Of a DNA stretch of 64,000 bases, positions 1 to 8,561 are shown piece by piece (position 1 is the stretch's first letter; each line of letters starts with the position of its first letter). Under the pieces are notes generated by a model that saw nothing but the letters and a program-made list of their open reading frames with translations, made no database searches and had not been told where the DNA came from. The position numbers were made by a program, and so were the translations under genes. This DNA comes from Opacimonas viscosa (GTDB taxonomy: Bacteria > Pseudomonadota > Gammaproteobacteria > Enterobacterales > Alteromonadaceae). The stretch lies in the NCBI RefSeq assembly GCF_024199005.1, contig NZ_JANATA010000001.1:124001-188000 (forward strand), read 5' to 3'.

Positions 1-309
<309 letters not shown>

Positions 310-319
310 ATGACTATAT

Positions 320-346
320 AGGCAAGGCTTTTTTACCTTGCCTTTT
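320..346. terminator. Rho-independent terminator after serS
   Basis: An 8-bp inverted repeat (AGGCAAGG at 320-327 and CCTTGCCT at 336-343) has an 8-base loop and is followed by a short T run. It starts 10 bp after the serS stop and may also serve the convergent tusE transcript. Confidence 0.8.
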
Positions 347-358
347 CACCTGAAAGAA

Positions 359-691
359 TCAAAGGCACTTGGCTGGTTTAGGTAGACCTGCAAGCTTACT
401 TGCTAGCTTTGCCGGACCTTGCGGTAGCAAACGTTGTAGGTGCCTTGAATTACCCACCTCTGGCCCAAATTCAGCTTTTAGCGCATTCACTAGGGCTCGT
501 ATTGCAGGAGTCGTATCATATTCCATATAAAATGATCTAACGAAGTAGATAATCTGCCAATGAGCATCAGTTAATGTGATTTCTTCACATTCGGCTATAT
601 GTTGAGCTAGTCCTTCGGACCAAGTATTATGATCTAACAAATACCCATTATCATCAGCAGCAAAGTATTCATTATTATAGTGGTATTCCAT
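359..691 (-). CDS. tusE: Sulfurtransferase TusE (DsrC family)
   Basis: A 110-residue protein of the TusE/DsrC family. TusE accepts persulfide sulfur from the TusBCD complex and hands it to MnmA for 2-thiolation of the wobble uridine of tRNA-Lys/Glu/Gln. The family signature is visible in LTDAHWQIIYFVRSFYMEY in the middle. The usual C-terminal LPKPAKCL is present with the conserved penultimate cysteine that carries the persulfide. The ATG overlaps the stop of tusC (TAATG), so the two are translationally coupled. It is the last gene of a minus-strand tusD-tusC-tusE unit. Confidence 0.93.
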   Translation of the reverse strand: MEYHYNNEYFAADDNGYLLDHNTWSEGLAQHIAECEEITLTDAHWQIIYFVRSFYMEYDTTPAIRALVNALKAEFGPEVGNSRHLQRLLPQGPAKLASKLAGLPKPAKCL

Positions 692-1020
692 TAAAAATAG
701 ACCTTTTGACCTGGTTTGAGCGCATTTTCTAATGCTGCAAACTTTATGTTCTTGGGAATGTTTGGGAGATATTCCTGTATATCTTTAATATCACTACAGA
801 TATACATGTCTTCTACGTCGTAAAAGACCAAACTCTGTAATGCTTTTGACGGAAGGGGTTTTATACTCGATGTTAAAGCAAACATGGGGAGCGCTTGGGG
901 CATGATAAATACAGCTACCGTGTGCGCAACATTTCCAGCTGCAGCGATAAATTCAAACGCATCGTTAAAGACAACACCATGGAGAACTTTATCGGTAAGA
1001 ATTACGTTGATATGTGCCAT
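691..1020 (-). CDS. tusC: Sulfur relay protein TusC-like (DsrF family)
   Basis: A roughly 109-residue DsrE/F-like protein. DKVLHGVVFNDAFEFIAAAG followed by VAVFIMP, and the later FYDVEDMYICSDI, align by eye with TusC (E. coli APHGTAAGREGLDALL and LYDIEQCWVC). It would form the TusBCD sulfur relay complex. The start at 1020 is chosen because GAGGG lies 5-9 bases upstream; an upstream in-frame start at 1053 would overlap tusD. No separate tusB is present between this gene and tusE, where it is normally found. The sequence is divergent, so assignment to TusC rather than TusB rests on the middle motif. Confidence 0.75.
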   Translation of the reverse strand: MAHINVILTDKVLHGVVFNDAFEFIAAAGNVAHTVAVFIMPQALPMFALTSSIKPLPSKALQSLVFYDVEDMYICSDIKDIQEYLPNIPKNIKFAALENALKPGQKVYF

Positions 1021-1027
1021 AGTACCC

Positions 1028-1336
1028 TCAGAACTGAATAAGATTAGGGGCACTGTGTAGCTGAGTATAAAACTCAGTTAGGCCGGTAGGTTGAATATAA
1101 CTTGGTACAAGTTCGCCTTTCAGTTGACGTTTTTCTAGAGCGCTACCACAGTACCCAACATGAACAATGTTGTAATGATCAATAATTTTTTTCAAGCGGC
1201 AATCCAAAGCTGAAAAATCAGATTCCAATGCACTACTATGAAAAAAAAGCTGATGGACGGGTGAGCTTACTTTGGAAAAAAATTCCTCTAACAAATCACA
1301 TGTTAAAGTAGTGGTACATAAAATAGATATAGACAT
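1028..1336 (-). CDS. tusD: Sulfur relay protein TusD-like (DsrE family), short
   Basis: A 102-residue divergent DsrE-family protein, shorter than the roughly 128 residues of E. coli TusD. The end (GLTEFYTQLHSAPNLIQF) resembles the TusD C-terminus (GLGALAEASLTCDRVVQF), and HQLFFHSSALES matches the strand before the active-site region. A cysteine lies in HVGYCGSALEKRQL near the position of the catalytic Cys of TusD. It is first in the tusD-tusC-tusE unit, directly after yccA. The N-terminal strand and loop are reduced relative to the family. Confidence 0.7.
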   Translation of the reverse strand: MSISILCTTTLTCDLLEEFFSKVSSPVHQLFFHSSALESDFSALDCRLKKIIDHYNIVHVGYCGSALEKRQLKGELVPSYIQPTGLTEFYTQLHSAPNLIQF

Positions 1337-1337
1337 A

Positions 1338-1366
1338 AAAAAAACGCCCCAAATTAGGAGCGTTTA
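1338..1366 (-). terminator. Terminator between yccA and tusD
   Basis: On the minus strand a 9-bp stem (AAACGCTCC/GGGGCGTTT, one G-U pair) with a 6-base loop runs into a T tract. It lies just after yccA and just before the tusD start, so tusDCE is either read through from yccA or has a promoter overlapping this hairpin. Confidence 0.7.
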
Positions 1367-1383
1367 TGATAGCAAATTAGTAT

Positions 1384-2049
1384 TTAATCATCACTACCAA
1401 ATGCACCAAGTAAATGGAGCAGGGCAGTGAACAAGTTGTATATGTTGAGATACATACTAACCGTTGCACGGATGTAATTTGTTTCACCACCATGGATGAT
1501 ACGGCTAGTATCAAACAAGATCAAACCTGACATGATGAAAACAATTGCAGCACTTAACGCAAGACTCACTGCTGGAACCGCAAAAAAGATATTAGCAATA
1601 GCTGCGATAACAACTACCATTAAACCTACCATCAGGAATCCACCCATGAAACTGAAGTCTTTTTTGGTCGTCAACACATACGCTGACAAACCGAAGAAGA
1701 TTAATGCAGTGCCACCTAATGCTTGCATGATAAGTGCAGGACCATTTGCAAGTCCCATGTAAGCATTTAGGATAAAGCCTAATGAACCACCTAATAAACC
1801 GGTAAAAGCAAACACCCAAAATAGACCTGATGCACTTTCCGCTTTCTTATGCACAATAAACAATGTGATAAAAGCGCCAATCGTCATACCTAAAGACATC
1901 ATAGGGCCAATTCCCATAGCCATAGTAATACCGGCACATACTGCGCTGAAAACTAAGGTCATGGCTAATAGCATATAAGTATTACGCAATACTTTATTTG
2001 TTTCTAAGACAGACGGTTGTGAACCACTATATACCGAATCTCTATTCAT
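1384..2049 (-). CDS. yccA: BAX inhibitor-1/YccA family membrane protein
   Basis: A 221-residue multi-pass inner-membrane protein of the BI-1/YccA/TMBIM family. In E. coli YccA interacts with and inhibits the FtsH protease. About seven hydrophobic segments are visible, starting with YMLLAMTLVFSAVCAGITMA. The family-typical end, with LFDTSRIIHGGETNYIRAT then SMYLNIYNLFTALLHLLGAF, contains the acidic residue of the last helix. The ATG at 2049 is chosen because GGAGG lies 5 bases upstream; a TTG at 2061 is possible but overlaps that ribosome binding site. The neighbouring tus genes match the common yccA-tusE association. Confidence 0.93.
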   Translation of the reverse strand: MNRDSVYSGSQPSVLETNKVLRNTYMLLAMTLVFSAVCAGITMAMGIGPMMSLGMTIGAFITLFIVHKKAESASGLFWVFAFTGLLGGSLGFILNAYMGLANGPALIMQALGGTALIFFGLSAYVLTTKKDFSFMGGFLMVGLMVVVIAAIANIFFAVPAVSLALSAAIVFIMSGLILFDTSRIIHGGETNYIRATVSMYLNIYNLFTALLHLLGAFGSDD

Positions 2050-2218
2050 GTTTCCCTCCAAAGGATTAATGTATCAATACTATTGACTAAATCTATAGAC
2101 TTTTGTTCCAATATCAAGTCTAAAATTGTAATAAAACATAATTACTGATGGGTTTGGTGGAAATTTTGCGCAACATGTACTTTTTATCAGCAAACGCACT
2201 TTTTTTTTAAATTAGTAC

Positions 2219-2247
2219 TTTACAAGGGCCCGATACATCTTTAATAT
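2219..2247 (+). promoter_or_regulatory. Sigma-70 type promoter of tRNA-Ser
   Basis: TTTACA at 2219-2224 and TAATAT at 2242-2247 are separated by 17 bp. The -10 box ends 12 bases before the tRNA 5' end, a normal arrangement for a stable RNA gene. Confidence 0.6.
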
Positions 2248-2259
2248 GCGCCCTGTCTT

Positions 2260-2351
2260 GGAGAGTTGGCAGAGCTCGGTTTAATGCACCTGACTTGAAA
2301 TCAGACGTGGGGTCAAACCCACCGGGGGTTCGAATCCCTCACTCTCCGCCA
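2260..2351 (+). tRNA. tRNA-Ser (anticodon UGA)
   Basis: Type II tRNA with a long variable arm. The acceptor stem GGAGAGT pairs with ACTCTCC, followed by G and an encoded CCA (2349-2351). The anticodon stem-loop GACTTGAAATC exposes TGA, and the T-loop GGTTCGAATCC is present. Confidence 0.96.
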
Positions 2352-2363
2352 TATTTTATAGAT

Positions 2364-2391
2364 AAGCCTCTGTTTTTACAGGGGCTTTTTT
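2364..2391 (+). terminator. Terminator of tRNA-Ser
   Basis: A 10-bp stem (AAGCCTCTGT with ACAGGGGCTT, one G-U) is followed by a T run, 12 bases after the tRNA CCA end. Confidence 0.75.
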
Positions 2392-3112
2392 ATTAGTGTA
2401 AAGATAAGAGCCGTCAATAAGACCGTCAATTGATGTCGTTATGTTATTGTTAAATAATATACAGTCTTATATTTACTAATGGAATTTTCAGGGACAAATT
2501 AGAGTTTATTAGGTTGCGTAGGAATATATTTCTTTAGGCTAACTAATAAATCCCGAAGAATTCTTTTTCCATATACTCCCAACTCAAACCAGATGGATAA
2601 TTTTTACTTAGTACAAGCTATTCGGTTTTTATCAGTTCATTCATTCAAGATTCCACAATATCGTTTTTAGGAATTTGCATAGGCTCATTGTAAGCGGTTG
2701 AAAAAATACCCAACCTTGACTCGATTAAACAGCATTTGCTTTTTGATACTCCGCAGGAAAATACTGAAATTTTTGATTGGACAACGAAAGTTTTAAGCTA
2801 GAACGTGAATTGTGTTATGTATTAGAGCCTTACAGGTTTCAAATTAAAGTGAGATTCTAGGGGGCTCATATTGAGTGTTTTCAGCTTGCTTAAGTTGTTT
2901 TTGCAGTTTTATATTTTCTCTGAATGATAAGACTCAATATATTGGAACAATTTAACTGCAGGAAAATCCAAAGGTAAGCCAAAGAACACCCAAGTAATGA
3001 ATCAGGACAAACCAATTTTGATTAACCATCTAAGCAACAAGAGCTAGATCTCAGTGACTTTGATACAGATATGCCGCCATTTTGAAATCACAGAAAAAGG
3101 TAAATTATTGTG
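2392..3112. other. AT-rich stretch after tRNA-Ser with no recognisable gene
   Basis: About 720 bases with no ORF I can support on either strand. Stops are frequent in all frames, and the composition is more AT-rich than the flanking genes. A short direct repeat (CCGTCAAT at 2412 and again at 2424) is the only local pattern. I could not identify an integrase, a copy of the tRNA 3' end, or an IS end. It may be the decayed remains of material inserted beside the tRNA gene. Confidence 0.4.
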
Positions 3113-4036
3113 TTAATTGTTATTAGCACTATCGCATCCCCACAGTTTGTTATTTGTGAAGCTACATACATCAGGGATTTTTGTTTTAACACCACCGCTC
3201 ACGGTTTTAAGTCCTTCTAAGAATGCATTTTGGGCTTCATCAGACCACTGGTGAAAATCTGTAAGTAACTCTTTTGCCTCGCTCTCTGACACTTCAACTA
3301 TTTTCATAGCGCATACTTCACCTGTAATATTTTTTGTACTTTCAAGCAGTTCAGCATCATCAAATTCCGAAATCGATTTTTCAAGTTCAACCATGTCGTC
3401 ACACATATCCACTAATAAAAATCCGTCCAAGACAAGTGAGCCTATCAATGCTGCGTTTGCAGCGGCTGGAACTAATGCGGCTGCTGTTTTTGCCGTTCCA
3501 GATGAAACAATTCTGGCGGCTCTCTTCGCAGAATTATTGTTGATAAAACTTGCATAATTTCGCATTGCCTTTTTGTACTTGATGAGGGTTGCATTATGTC
3601 TGTTAATCGAAGACTTTTGCTTTGTTATCACTCCTTTTTGCATCTCAATTGTATTTTTATCTTTAGTCAGTGTTTTACGTAGGACAGCATTCTTTGCTAA
3701 CAAATTAGAGTTGGTTTTCTTTTCTAGGTCTATCGTATTTAGATGCTTTGAGATAGTGTCCTTTTGACGCTTAATTGTTCTCTTCTGGTTTTCGATATTC
3801 GTTTTTTGTGCAGTGATGTTTTTATTTAATCGAGTGTTTTTCTTTTTCAAATCTTCGTTTGTTTTTACTAACCGTTTTTGTTCTTTTGCAACCATTGATA
3901 CAGGTGTTTCTACACCTATGTTATCGAGCAGGCCCGATAGAAAATCAAACCCTGTTTGAGTGATGAGTAACAAGCCATTAATAACCAAAGATAAACTCAT
4001 GGTTGTAATGATAATAATACGGGTTAGCCATTTCAT
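3113..4036 (-). CDS. Unrecognised membrane-anchored coiled-coil protein
   Basis: Family not recognised. From the chosen ATG (GGAGT 8-12 bases upstream) it has 307 residues. It begins with a membrane segment (WLTRIIIITTMSLSLVINGL, about 3-22), so the bulk is probably periplasmic or a tethered domain. A long Lys/Asn/Thr-rich coiled coil follows (about residues 50-170, repeating runs such as KKKNTRLNKNITAQKTNIENQ). Then come an Ala-rich hydrophobic hairpin (AALVPAAANAALIGSLVLDG) and a C-terminal domain with four cysteines (VDMCDD, GEVCAM, PDVCSF, LWGCDS), possibly disulfide-bonded. The frame extends upstream to 4189 but that start lacks a ribosome binding site. The gene stands alone in an AT-rich region and may be acquired. 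Confidence 0.6.
   Translation of the reverse strand: MKWLTRIIIITTMSLSLVINGLLLITQTGFDFLSGLLDNIGVETPVSMVAKEQKRLVKTNEDLKKKNTRLNKNITAQKTNIENQKRTIKRQKDTISKHLNTIDLEKKTNSNLLAKNAVLRKTLTKDKNTIEMQKGVITKQKSSINRHNATLIKYKKAMRNYASFINNNSAKRAARIVSSGTAKTAAALVPAAANAALIGSLVLDGFLLVDMCDDMVELEKSISEFDDAELLESTKNITGEVCAMKIVEVSESEAKELLTDFHQWSDEAQNAFLEGLKTVSGGVKTKIPDVCSFTNNKLWGCDSANNN
3135..3162. repeat. 28-bp imperfect direct repeat, copy 1 (3' end of the coiled-coil gene)
   Basis: This stretch encodes the tail TNNKLWGC of the coiled-coil protein. 22 of 28 bases match 4165-4192 and the differences are transitions, as expected for diverged copies of the same coding sequence. Confidence 0.6.
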
Positions 4037-4164
4037 TTGTTGACTCCTTAAATTAAAGACTGATTCAATCCTAGTTGATGAAAAACCTTCACGCGAAATG
4101 CCACTAAGATTTTCTGTTGTTATGCAAGTAACTTCTTTTGCTTTATTGGTCATTTTTGTCATAA

Positions 4165-4192
4165 CACCCCCACAGTTTACTATTTGCAAGGC
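4165..4192. repeat. 28-bp imperfect direct repeat, copy 2 (remnant of a second gene copy)
   Basis: In one minus-strand frame this reads LANSKLWGCYDKNDQ then stop, matching the TNNKLWGC tail of the gene at 3113-4036. It lies immediately upstream of that gene. The simplest reading is the 3' remnant of a former tandem paralogue. Confidence 0.5.
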
Positions 4193-4313
4193 ACAATGGG
4201 TTTATATGATAAACAATTCCCCCTCCTTGACTAAAAGTTCAAGCTAACATTAACCTTGTTAATTTCCAAGAGAAAGGCATTCTTGGAATGTAATTTATAT
4301 TTATTAAATATTG

Positions 4314-4469
4314 GTGCATAAAGCGATATTGAACGATTTTGATGATATTGACGAGGTGCTCAATGCTATTAGTCAAACGTCACCCCAAGGTGCGTATGCT
4401 GTATTTCATGAAGTAGAAGAGAGCGCAGTGCCCTATGACACTGTTATATTATATGATTCTATGGATTGA
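4314..4469 (+). CDS. Possible small acidic protein or gene fragment
   Basis: An open frame of 51 codons from GTG 4314 (or TTG 4311) to TGA 4467-4469. It reads VHKAILNDFDDIDEVLNAIS, then SPQGAYAVFHEVEESAVPYD, and ends LYDSMD. The composition is protein-like and strongly acidic, but there is no clear ribosome binding site and the frame closes just upstream. It could be the tail of a decayed gene rather than a functional one. Family not recognised. Confidence 0.25.
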   Translation: MHKAILNDFDDIDEVLNAISQTSPQGAYAVFHEVEESAVPYDTVILYDSMD

Positions 4470-4481
4470 GCAGCGTTAGCA

Positions 4482-6713
4482 TTATTGGGCGGACGTTGTC
4501 AAAGAGACGAAAGTGCTTTTTGCCTGTCCTGTTTCACTAACTTGGCCACAAAGCATTTCTGAAATTCCTATATTAAATCCATGAAATTGCGCAATCATCT
4601 TAGCAATATGAAGCCCCAAGCCTAAATGCAGCTGTGTATCATTCTCTGATTCACCTCTAATCGACACCATCGAATCAAATAAAGCCTCTGCCATGCCATG
4701 AGGTATGCCATCTCCGATGTTCTTTACGGTGAGATGGTTTTTTTGATTAAAGGAGACAGTAATTGTTGTATTGGCATGTGCAAAATCCACTGCGTTATCT
4801 AAGATTTTATCCAGCATCTGAGCAAATAGCTCTGGCGAACCATTGATAGGACGCTGACTTAACTGGGTGTCGAACTGGATTTTGAGAGATTTATCGTGAA
4901 GTGTTTGATGGGTATAACTGCCAAGATAGTTCTCTAAAAAATCTATCAACTCAAAGGATTGCTTTTCCGTGCGCTCAATAATGTGCTCTAGGCGCGTCGC
5001 TTCACTCATACTTTGTAATATATGGCTTAAACGGGCGAGTCCATCTTGTGCACGCGCCACAAACACGTGTGCTTGTTCACTGTTTTTATCTTTGACGAGC
5101 TCTAAATTCTCTAGGGATGATTTCACTACTGCAACAGGGGTTCTTAGCTCATGGGATAATCGTGATGCGACATTTTCTAAGTATTGGTTGTACTGCCCTA
5201 GGCGACTTAACATGTGCGCAAAACTGCGTGATAAGTCCCCAATTTCATCGGTTGAGGACTGAACTTGCAGCGTGCCTGTGATTTTACCGTGTTTATCGAT
5301 GGCTTTATCGGTGCTGTTGCGCAAGCTACGGATACGAGATGAGATATGCGAAGCTAACCCAAATAACGCTAATGTCCCGATGACCATAATGCCAATAAAG
5401 TAAGTGAACTGCTTTTCTAGCGCTTGATTGCGAAGCGTACGAATACCGTGTGTGGTTTGCTCAACGACCACGGCTCCCATAACATCATCTGCGATAAAGA
5501 CAGGGTGTGCAGCTGATAATATGACGGCTTTGTTATCTGGGCTCAAGCGCCAGTGAGTAGCAGGCTGGCCTTGTAATGCCTTATCCAGTGCCAAGCCTTC
5601 TAAGGAGACCGCACTTTCTAGCTCATCAATGTAATCTTGGGGTGGCTGGGTTAAAAGCGCATCATACAGTGGGCGCAATGCATACTCATAAATCGGTGTA
5701 AATAAGCGGTCAAGCCAAGTATCCACATCTTCACTTGGAAGCGTTGTGTATTGCTCCACGGTTTGAATATCACCTGTCCGTGCTAACACTCGTTGGTGTT
5801 TATCGACTATCCAGACCCGTGCATTGGCATAATCGAGTCCTTGAATAATTTGTTCGATTTCAGGAGAGGGTACAATCACCGTACCTAACTCATCGACGCG
5901 CTCGGGATTGGCCGTGCCCATGCTGTAACGAATGTCACGACTGACCTCATTATCGACATCGCTGATGGCAAAGGCGATATTGCCTTGCATCATAGCAAGC
6001 GGAAAGCGTAGTTCGATGCGATAACCATGTGTGGTGTTTTGCCAAAACCCTTGAATGCGTCGCTCCAGCCCTTCAGGTCGATATCGCTCCGTGGAGGTGG
6101 ATGTATCCATAGGCGCTAACCGATAGGCGTTGACCCAGCCACTTTGATAAGGCGCCACAATAAAACGTTGAAATTGCCCAAACTCATCGCGCATCGCAAT
6201 TTGCAAAAAATCATTTTTATGAATGCTGAGCATGTTTTCATTACGATTGATTACCACATCATCAACTACATCAAACATTGCATATAAATACCGACCGTAC
6301 TGGCCGACCATATGGGTAAATGCCAAGCTTTCGGGGATATATTGCGTGGATTGCTCTATGAGTCTGGTGTCATCATACTCAATAAACTGCGCTTGATACG
6401 AGGACCAATCTTGAAGTGCGCCGTCAAGGCGAATGGGCTGATTGATTTGGGGAGCATAGAGATCCTTTCCCGGCTCAATGTCATTTAAAAACGCGGATTC
6501 TTTGGCAAATAAACTAGGACGCTCATGCATCACCGTCGCAACAGAGCGTGCCGTACCCACCAATGTTTGTTCTTGGCCAATGCGTAAATAGGTTTCTAAC
6601 TCCCACACATATTGATACCCAAGATAGGGAATGGCGAATAAAAAGGAGGAGAAGACAAGAATTTTCGCCTGTAACCCGACGCGAATGCGTTTTGGCCATC
6701 TCACAGACGCCAC
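4482..6713 (-). CDS. pdsS: Sensor histidine kinase PdsS of the proteobacterial dedicated sortase system
   Basis: A 743-residue membrane histidine kinase. It has a first membrane segment at about 16-34, a long periplasmic domain (about 35-430) and a second membrane segment (FTYFIGIMVIGTLALFGLAS). A HAMP region, a HisKA domain with the phospho-acceptor His in ASRLSHELRTPVAVVKSSLE, and an HATPase with N box (KILDNAVDFAHAN) and G boxes (IGDGIPHG, LGLGLHIAK) follow. Length, layout and the adjacent regulator plus OmpA-like gene match the PdsS kinase of dedicated sortase clusters. The GTG start overlaps the end of pdsR by 13 bases. No sortase or sortase target lies nearby. The codon usage looks more GC-rich than the flanks. 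Confidence 0.82.
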   Translation of the reverse strand: MASVRWPKRIRVGLQAKILVFSSFLFAIPYLGYQYVWELETYLRIGQEQTLVGTARSVATVMHERPSLFAKESAFLNDIEPGKDLYAPQINQPIRLDGALQDWSSYQAQFIEYDDTRLIEQSTQYIPESLAFTHMVGQYGRYLYAMFDVVDDVVINRNENMLSIHKNDFLQIAMRDEFGQFQRFIVAPYQSGWVNAYRLAPMDTSTSTERYRPEGLERRIQGFWQNTTHGYRIELRFPLAMMQGNIAFAISDVDNEVSRDIRYSMGTANPERVDELGTVIVPSPEIEQIIQGLDYANARVWIVDKHQRVLARTGDIQTVEQYTTLPSEDVDTWLDRLFTPIYEYALRPLYDALLTQPPQDYIDELESAVSLEGLALDKALQGQPATHWRLSPDNKAVILSAAHPVFIADDVMGAVVVEQTTHGIRTLRNQALEKQFTYFIGIMVIGTLALFGLASHISSRIRSLRNSTDKAIDKHGKITGTLQVQSSTDEIGDLSRSFAHMLSRLGQYNQYLENVASRLSHELRTPVAVVKSSLENLELVKDKNSEQAHVFVARAQDGLARLSHILQSMSEATRLEHIIERTEKQSFELIDFLENYLGSYTHQTLHDKSLKIQFDTQLSQRPINGSPELFAQMLDKILDNAVDFAHANTTITVSFNQKNHLTVKNIGDGIPHGMAEALFDSMVSIRGESENDTQLHLGLGLHIAKMIAQFHGFNIGISEMLCGQVSETGQAKSTFVSLTTSAQ

Positions 6714-7399
6714 CGATAACCCATGCCGTACACCGTTTCTAGCGCATCAAAGTCAGTATCTATGTGCACAAACTTTTTGCGAATGCGCTTGATGTGGGAG
6801 GTGATAGTAGTGTCATCGACCACCATTTTAGAGGCTGACATCAACTGGTCTCGACTTTTGACATGCCCAGGGCGTTCGATAATGGCAAACAATATCCAAA
6901 ACTCGGTGACGGTTAGCACGATGGAGGTCTCTTGCCATGTAACTGTCATACGGTGTTTATCAACCACTAAATCCCCAATGTTGATGGTTTCTGATTCAGA
7001 TGCTTCAGGTGTAGGCATTTGCTGGAGTTCAGTACGGCGAAACAGTGCAGCAACTCGCGCAAGCATATGTGCTAACGAGATGTCTTTGGTGAGATAGTCA
7101 TCAGCGCCCATACGCAGGCCACTGATGGTATCAATGTCATTGTCTCGTGCGGTAAAAAACATAATGGGCAGGCTAGCTGATTGCTGTCTTAAAAACTGAC
7201 ACACGGCAAATCCACCATCATGCTCATGCCCTAAACCAATATCAATAATGGCCAAATCAGGCAATGATTGGGTAAATGCCGCTTGCGCAGATGTTCGGTC
7301 TACATAGGTGCTGACCTCATACCCTTGCGCGGTGAGGGCGGCGATGTAGTTTTCACGTAATGCCAAATCGTCTTCTACTAAGGCAATGTGTTTTGCCAT
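6701..7399 (-). CDS. pdsR: Response regulator PdsR (OmpR family)
   Basis: A 232-residue OmpR/PhoB-type regulator. The receiver domain has the acidic pocket (LVEDD), the phospho-acceptor Asp in LAIIDIGLGH and the conserved Lys in YLTKDISLAH. The C-terminal winged helix ends VYGMGYRWRL. It is encoded just before and overlapping PdsS, its presumed kinase, and divergent from pdsO 220 bp away, which it may regulate. The assignment to PdsR rests on this three-gene context as well as the sequence. Confidence 0.82.
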   Translation of the reverse strand: MAKHIALVEDDLALRENYIAALTAQGYEVSTYVDRTSAQAAFTQSLPDLAIIDIGLGHEHDGGFAVCQFLRQQSASLPIMFFTARDNDIDTISGLRMGADDYLTKDISLAHMLARVAALFRRTELQQMPTPEASESETINIGDLVVDKHRMTVTWQETSIVLTVTEFWILFAIIERPGHVKSRDQLMSASKMVVDDTTITSHIKRIRKKFVHIDTDFDALETVYGMGYRWRL

Positions 7400-7618
7400 A
7401 AATAATCAGCTTTTCAATGTGTTACTTCATAAGATGTATTCACTATAACGATTTTTTCATTTCTCGCTAGCCCCAAACCGCAATTTCCATATTTTCGCCA
7501 CAATTGCTCACCACATTGCCATATTTGAACGCTTAAATGGCCATGTTCCTCCTGTTTAATGGCGCCTATCGAAACACAAATTGATAAACAACTACTTTAC
7601 AAATAAAGGACATTAGAT

Positions 7619-8428
7619 ATGAAAAAAACCTACTTACTTTCGACTCTCGCGCTTGCCATGAGCTCAACTTCGCTTTATGCCGCACCGCAAAACACACACG
7701 CACCTGATGCTCCAACACCTTTGGTGGAGCCTGTACCGTCGTATTATGGCGTTGGCACAGGGGCGGTGATTGGGACGCTAGTGGGAGGCCCCATTGGCTT
7801 GGTATTAGGCAGTGCCTTTGGTGGCATGGTTGTTGATGATATCAATACGCACAATGAAATAGAAACCTTACAGGCGTTGCATGCCAAGCAAGCGCAGCTG
7901 ATTGCATCACAGCAAACCGAGCTTGCTCAGCTAAGCGATAAAATCAGTACTGAGGCCGCCACGTATGCACAGGTCAGTCTGAACCAGACACCAGCAACGA
8001 AAGCGATTATCCCTGAGTTACTGACCCACATTCAGTTCGCCACAGGCGCAAGTACGATTTCACCTATTTATCAGCCTCAGTTGGATTTGTTGGTTGAACT
8101 ATTAGCAAGTCATGATAATTGGCTAGTGACACTCACTGGGCATGCCGATATGCGCGGGGATGATGCCTTTAACTATGACTTATCTCGTTCACGTGCACAA
8201 AAGGTGAAAGACTATTTAACGCAAGGCTTGCAAGCCAAGCTTGGCAATAACAAAACGCCCAACATCATGGTGAAAGGTGCAGGCGAGGCGCAAACCGCTC
8301 AGGCGAATATGACGGACACTGCATTAGATATGACTGAATTAGATATTGATATGGAGCAGTTGATGTTTGACCGTCGCGTGTCTATCGATATTCGTCCCGT
8401 TTCCGATGTACAAGTCGCACAGCAATAA
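7619..8428 (+). CDS. pdsO: OmpA-like outer-membrane protein PdsO (sortase-system associated)
   Basis: A 269-residue exported protein. It has a signal peptide (about 1-21, ending SLYA), a glycine-rich hydrophobic hairpin (GVGTGAVIGTLVGGPIGLVL, about 45-75) and a coiled segment. A C-terminal OmpA-type peptidoglycan-binding domain follows (LTGHADMRGDDAFNYDLSRS, then RAQKVKDYL). This architecture matches PdsO, which accompanies PdsR, PdsS, a class GN sortase and a VIT/vWA sortase substrate. AAAGGA lies just upstream of the ATG. The sortase and substrate that normally complete the cluster are absent. Confidence 0.8.
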   Translation: MKKTYLLSTLALAMSSTSLYAAPQNTHAPDAPTPLVEPVPSYYGVGTGAVIGTLVGGPIGLVLGSAFGGMVVDDINTHNEIETLQALHAKQAQLIASQQTELAQLSDKISTEAATYAQVSLNQTPATKAIIPELLTHIQFATGASTISPIYQPQLDLLVELLASHDNWLVTLTGHADMRGDDAFNYDLSRSRAQKVKDYLTQGLQAKLGNNKTPNIMVKGAGEAQTAQANMTDTALDMTELDIDMEQLMFDRRVSIDIRPVSDVQVAQQ

Positions 8429-8561
8429 CCCTCCGCCTAACAATCAAGTGGAGCTCGTGTTTAATGGACGTATGGCAAAGGACTGCACTTTTATTCAATG
8501 GGTTAATCCAGCGATTGCTCAATCTACTTTTTATTTTTAACAAACCATCTAGGACACTATC
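8429..8561 (+). other. Short gap between pdsO and the SIMPL gene with a possible coding remnant
   Basis: A frame running to TAA 8538-8540 reads QVELVFNGRMAKDCTFIQW then NPAIAQSTFYF. It has no proper start and no recognised family. It sits where sortase-system genes could have been lost, but nothing links it to them. Confidence 0.2.

Noticed and set aside
2260-4480. Confirmed prophage or integrative element at tRNA-Ser
   Set aside because: No integrase, no duplicated tRNA end and no mobility gene could be found. Kept only as a possible decayed island.
7619-8428. PdsO considered as the missing sortase substrate
   Set aside because: It has no LPxTG-like motif followed by a C-terminal membrane helix. 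The C-terminus is an OmpA-type domain.
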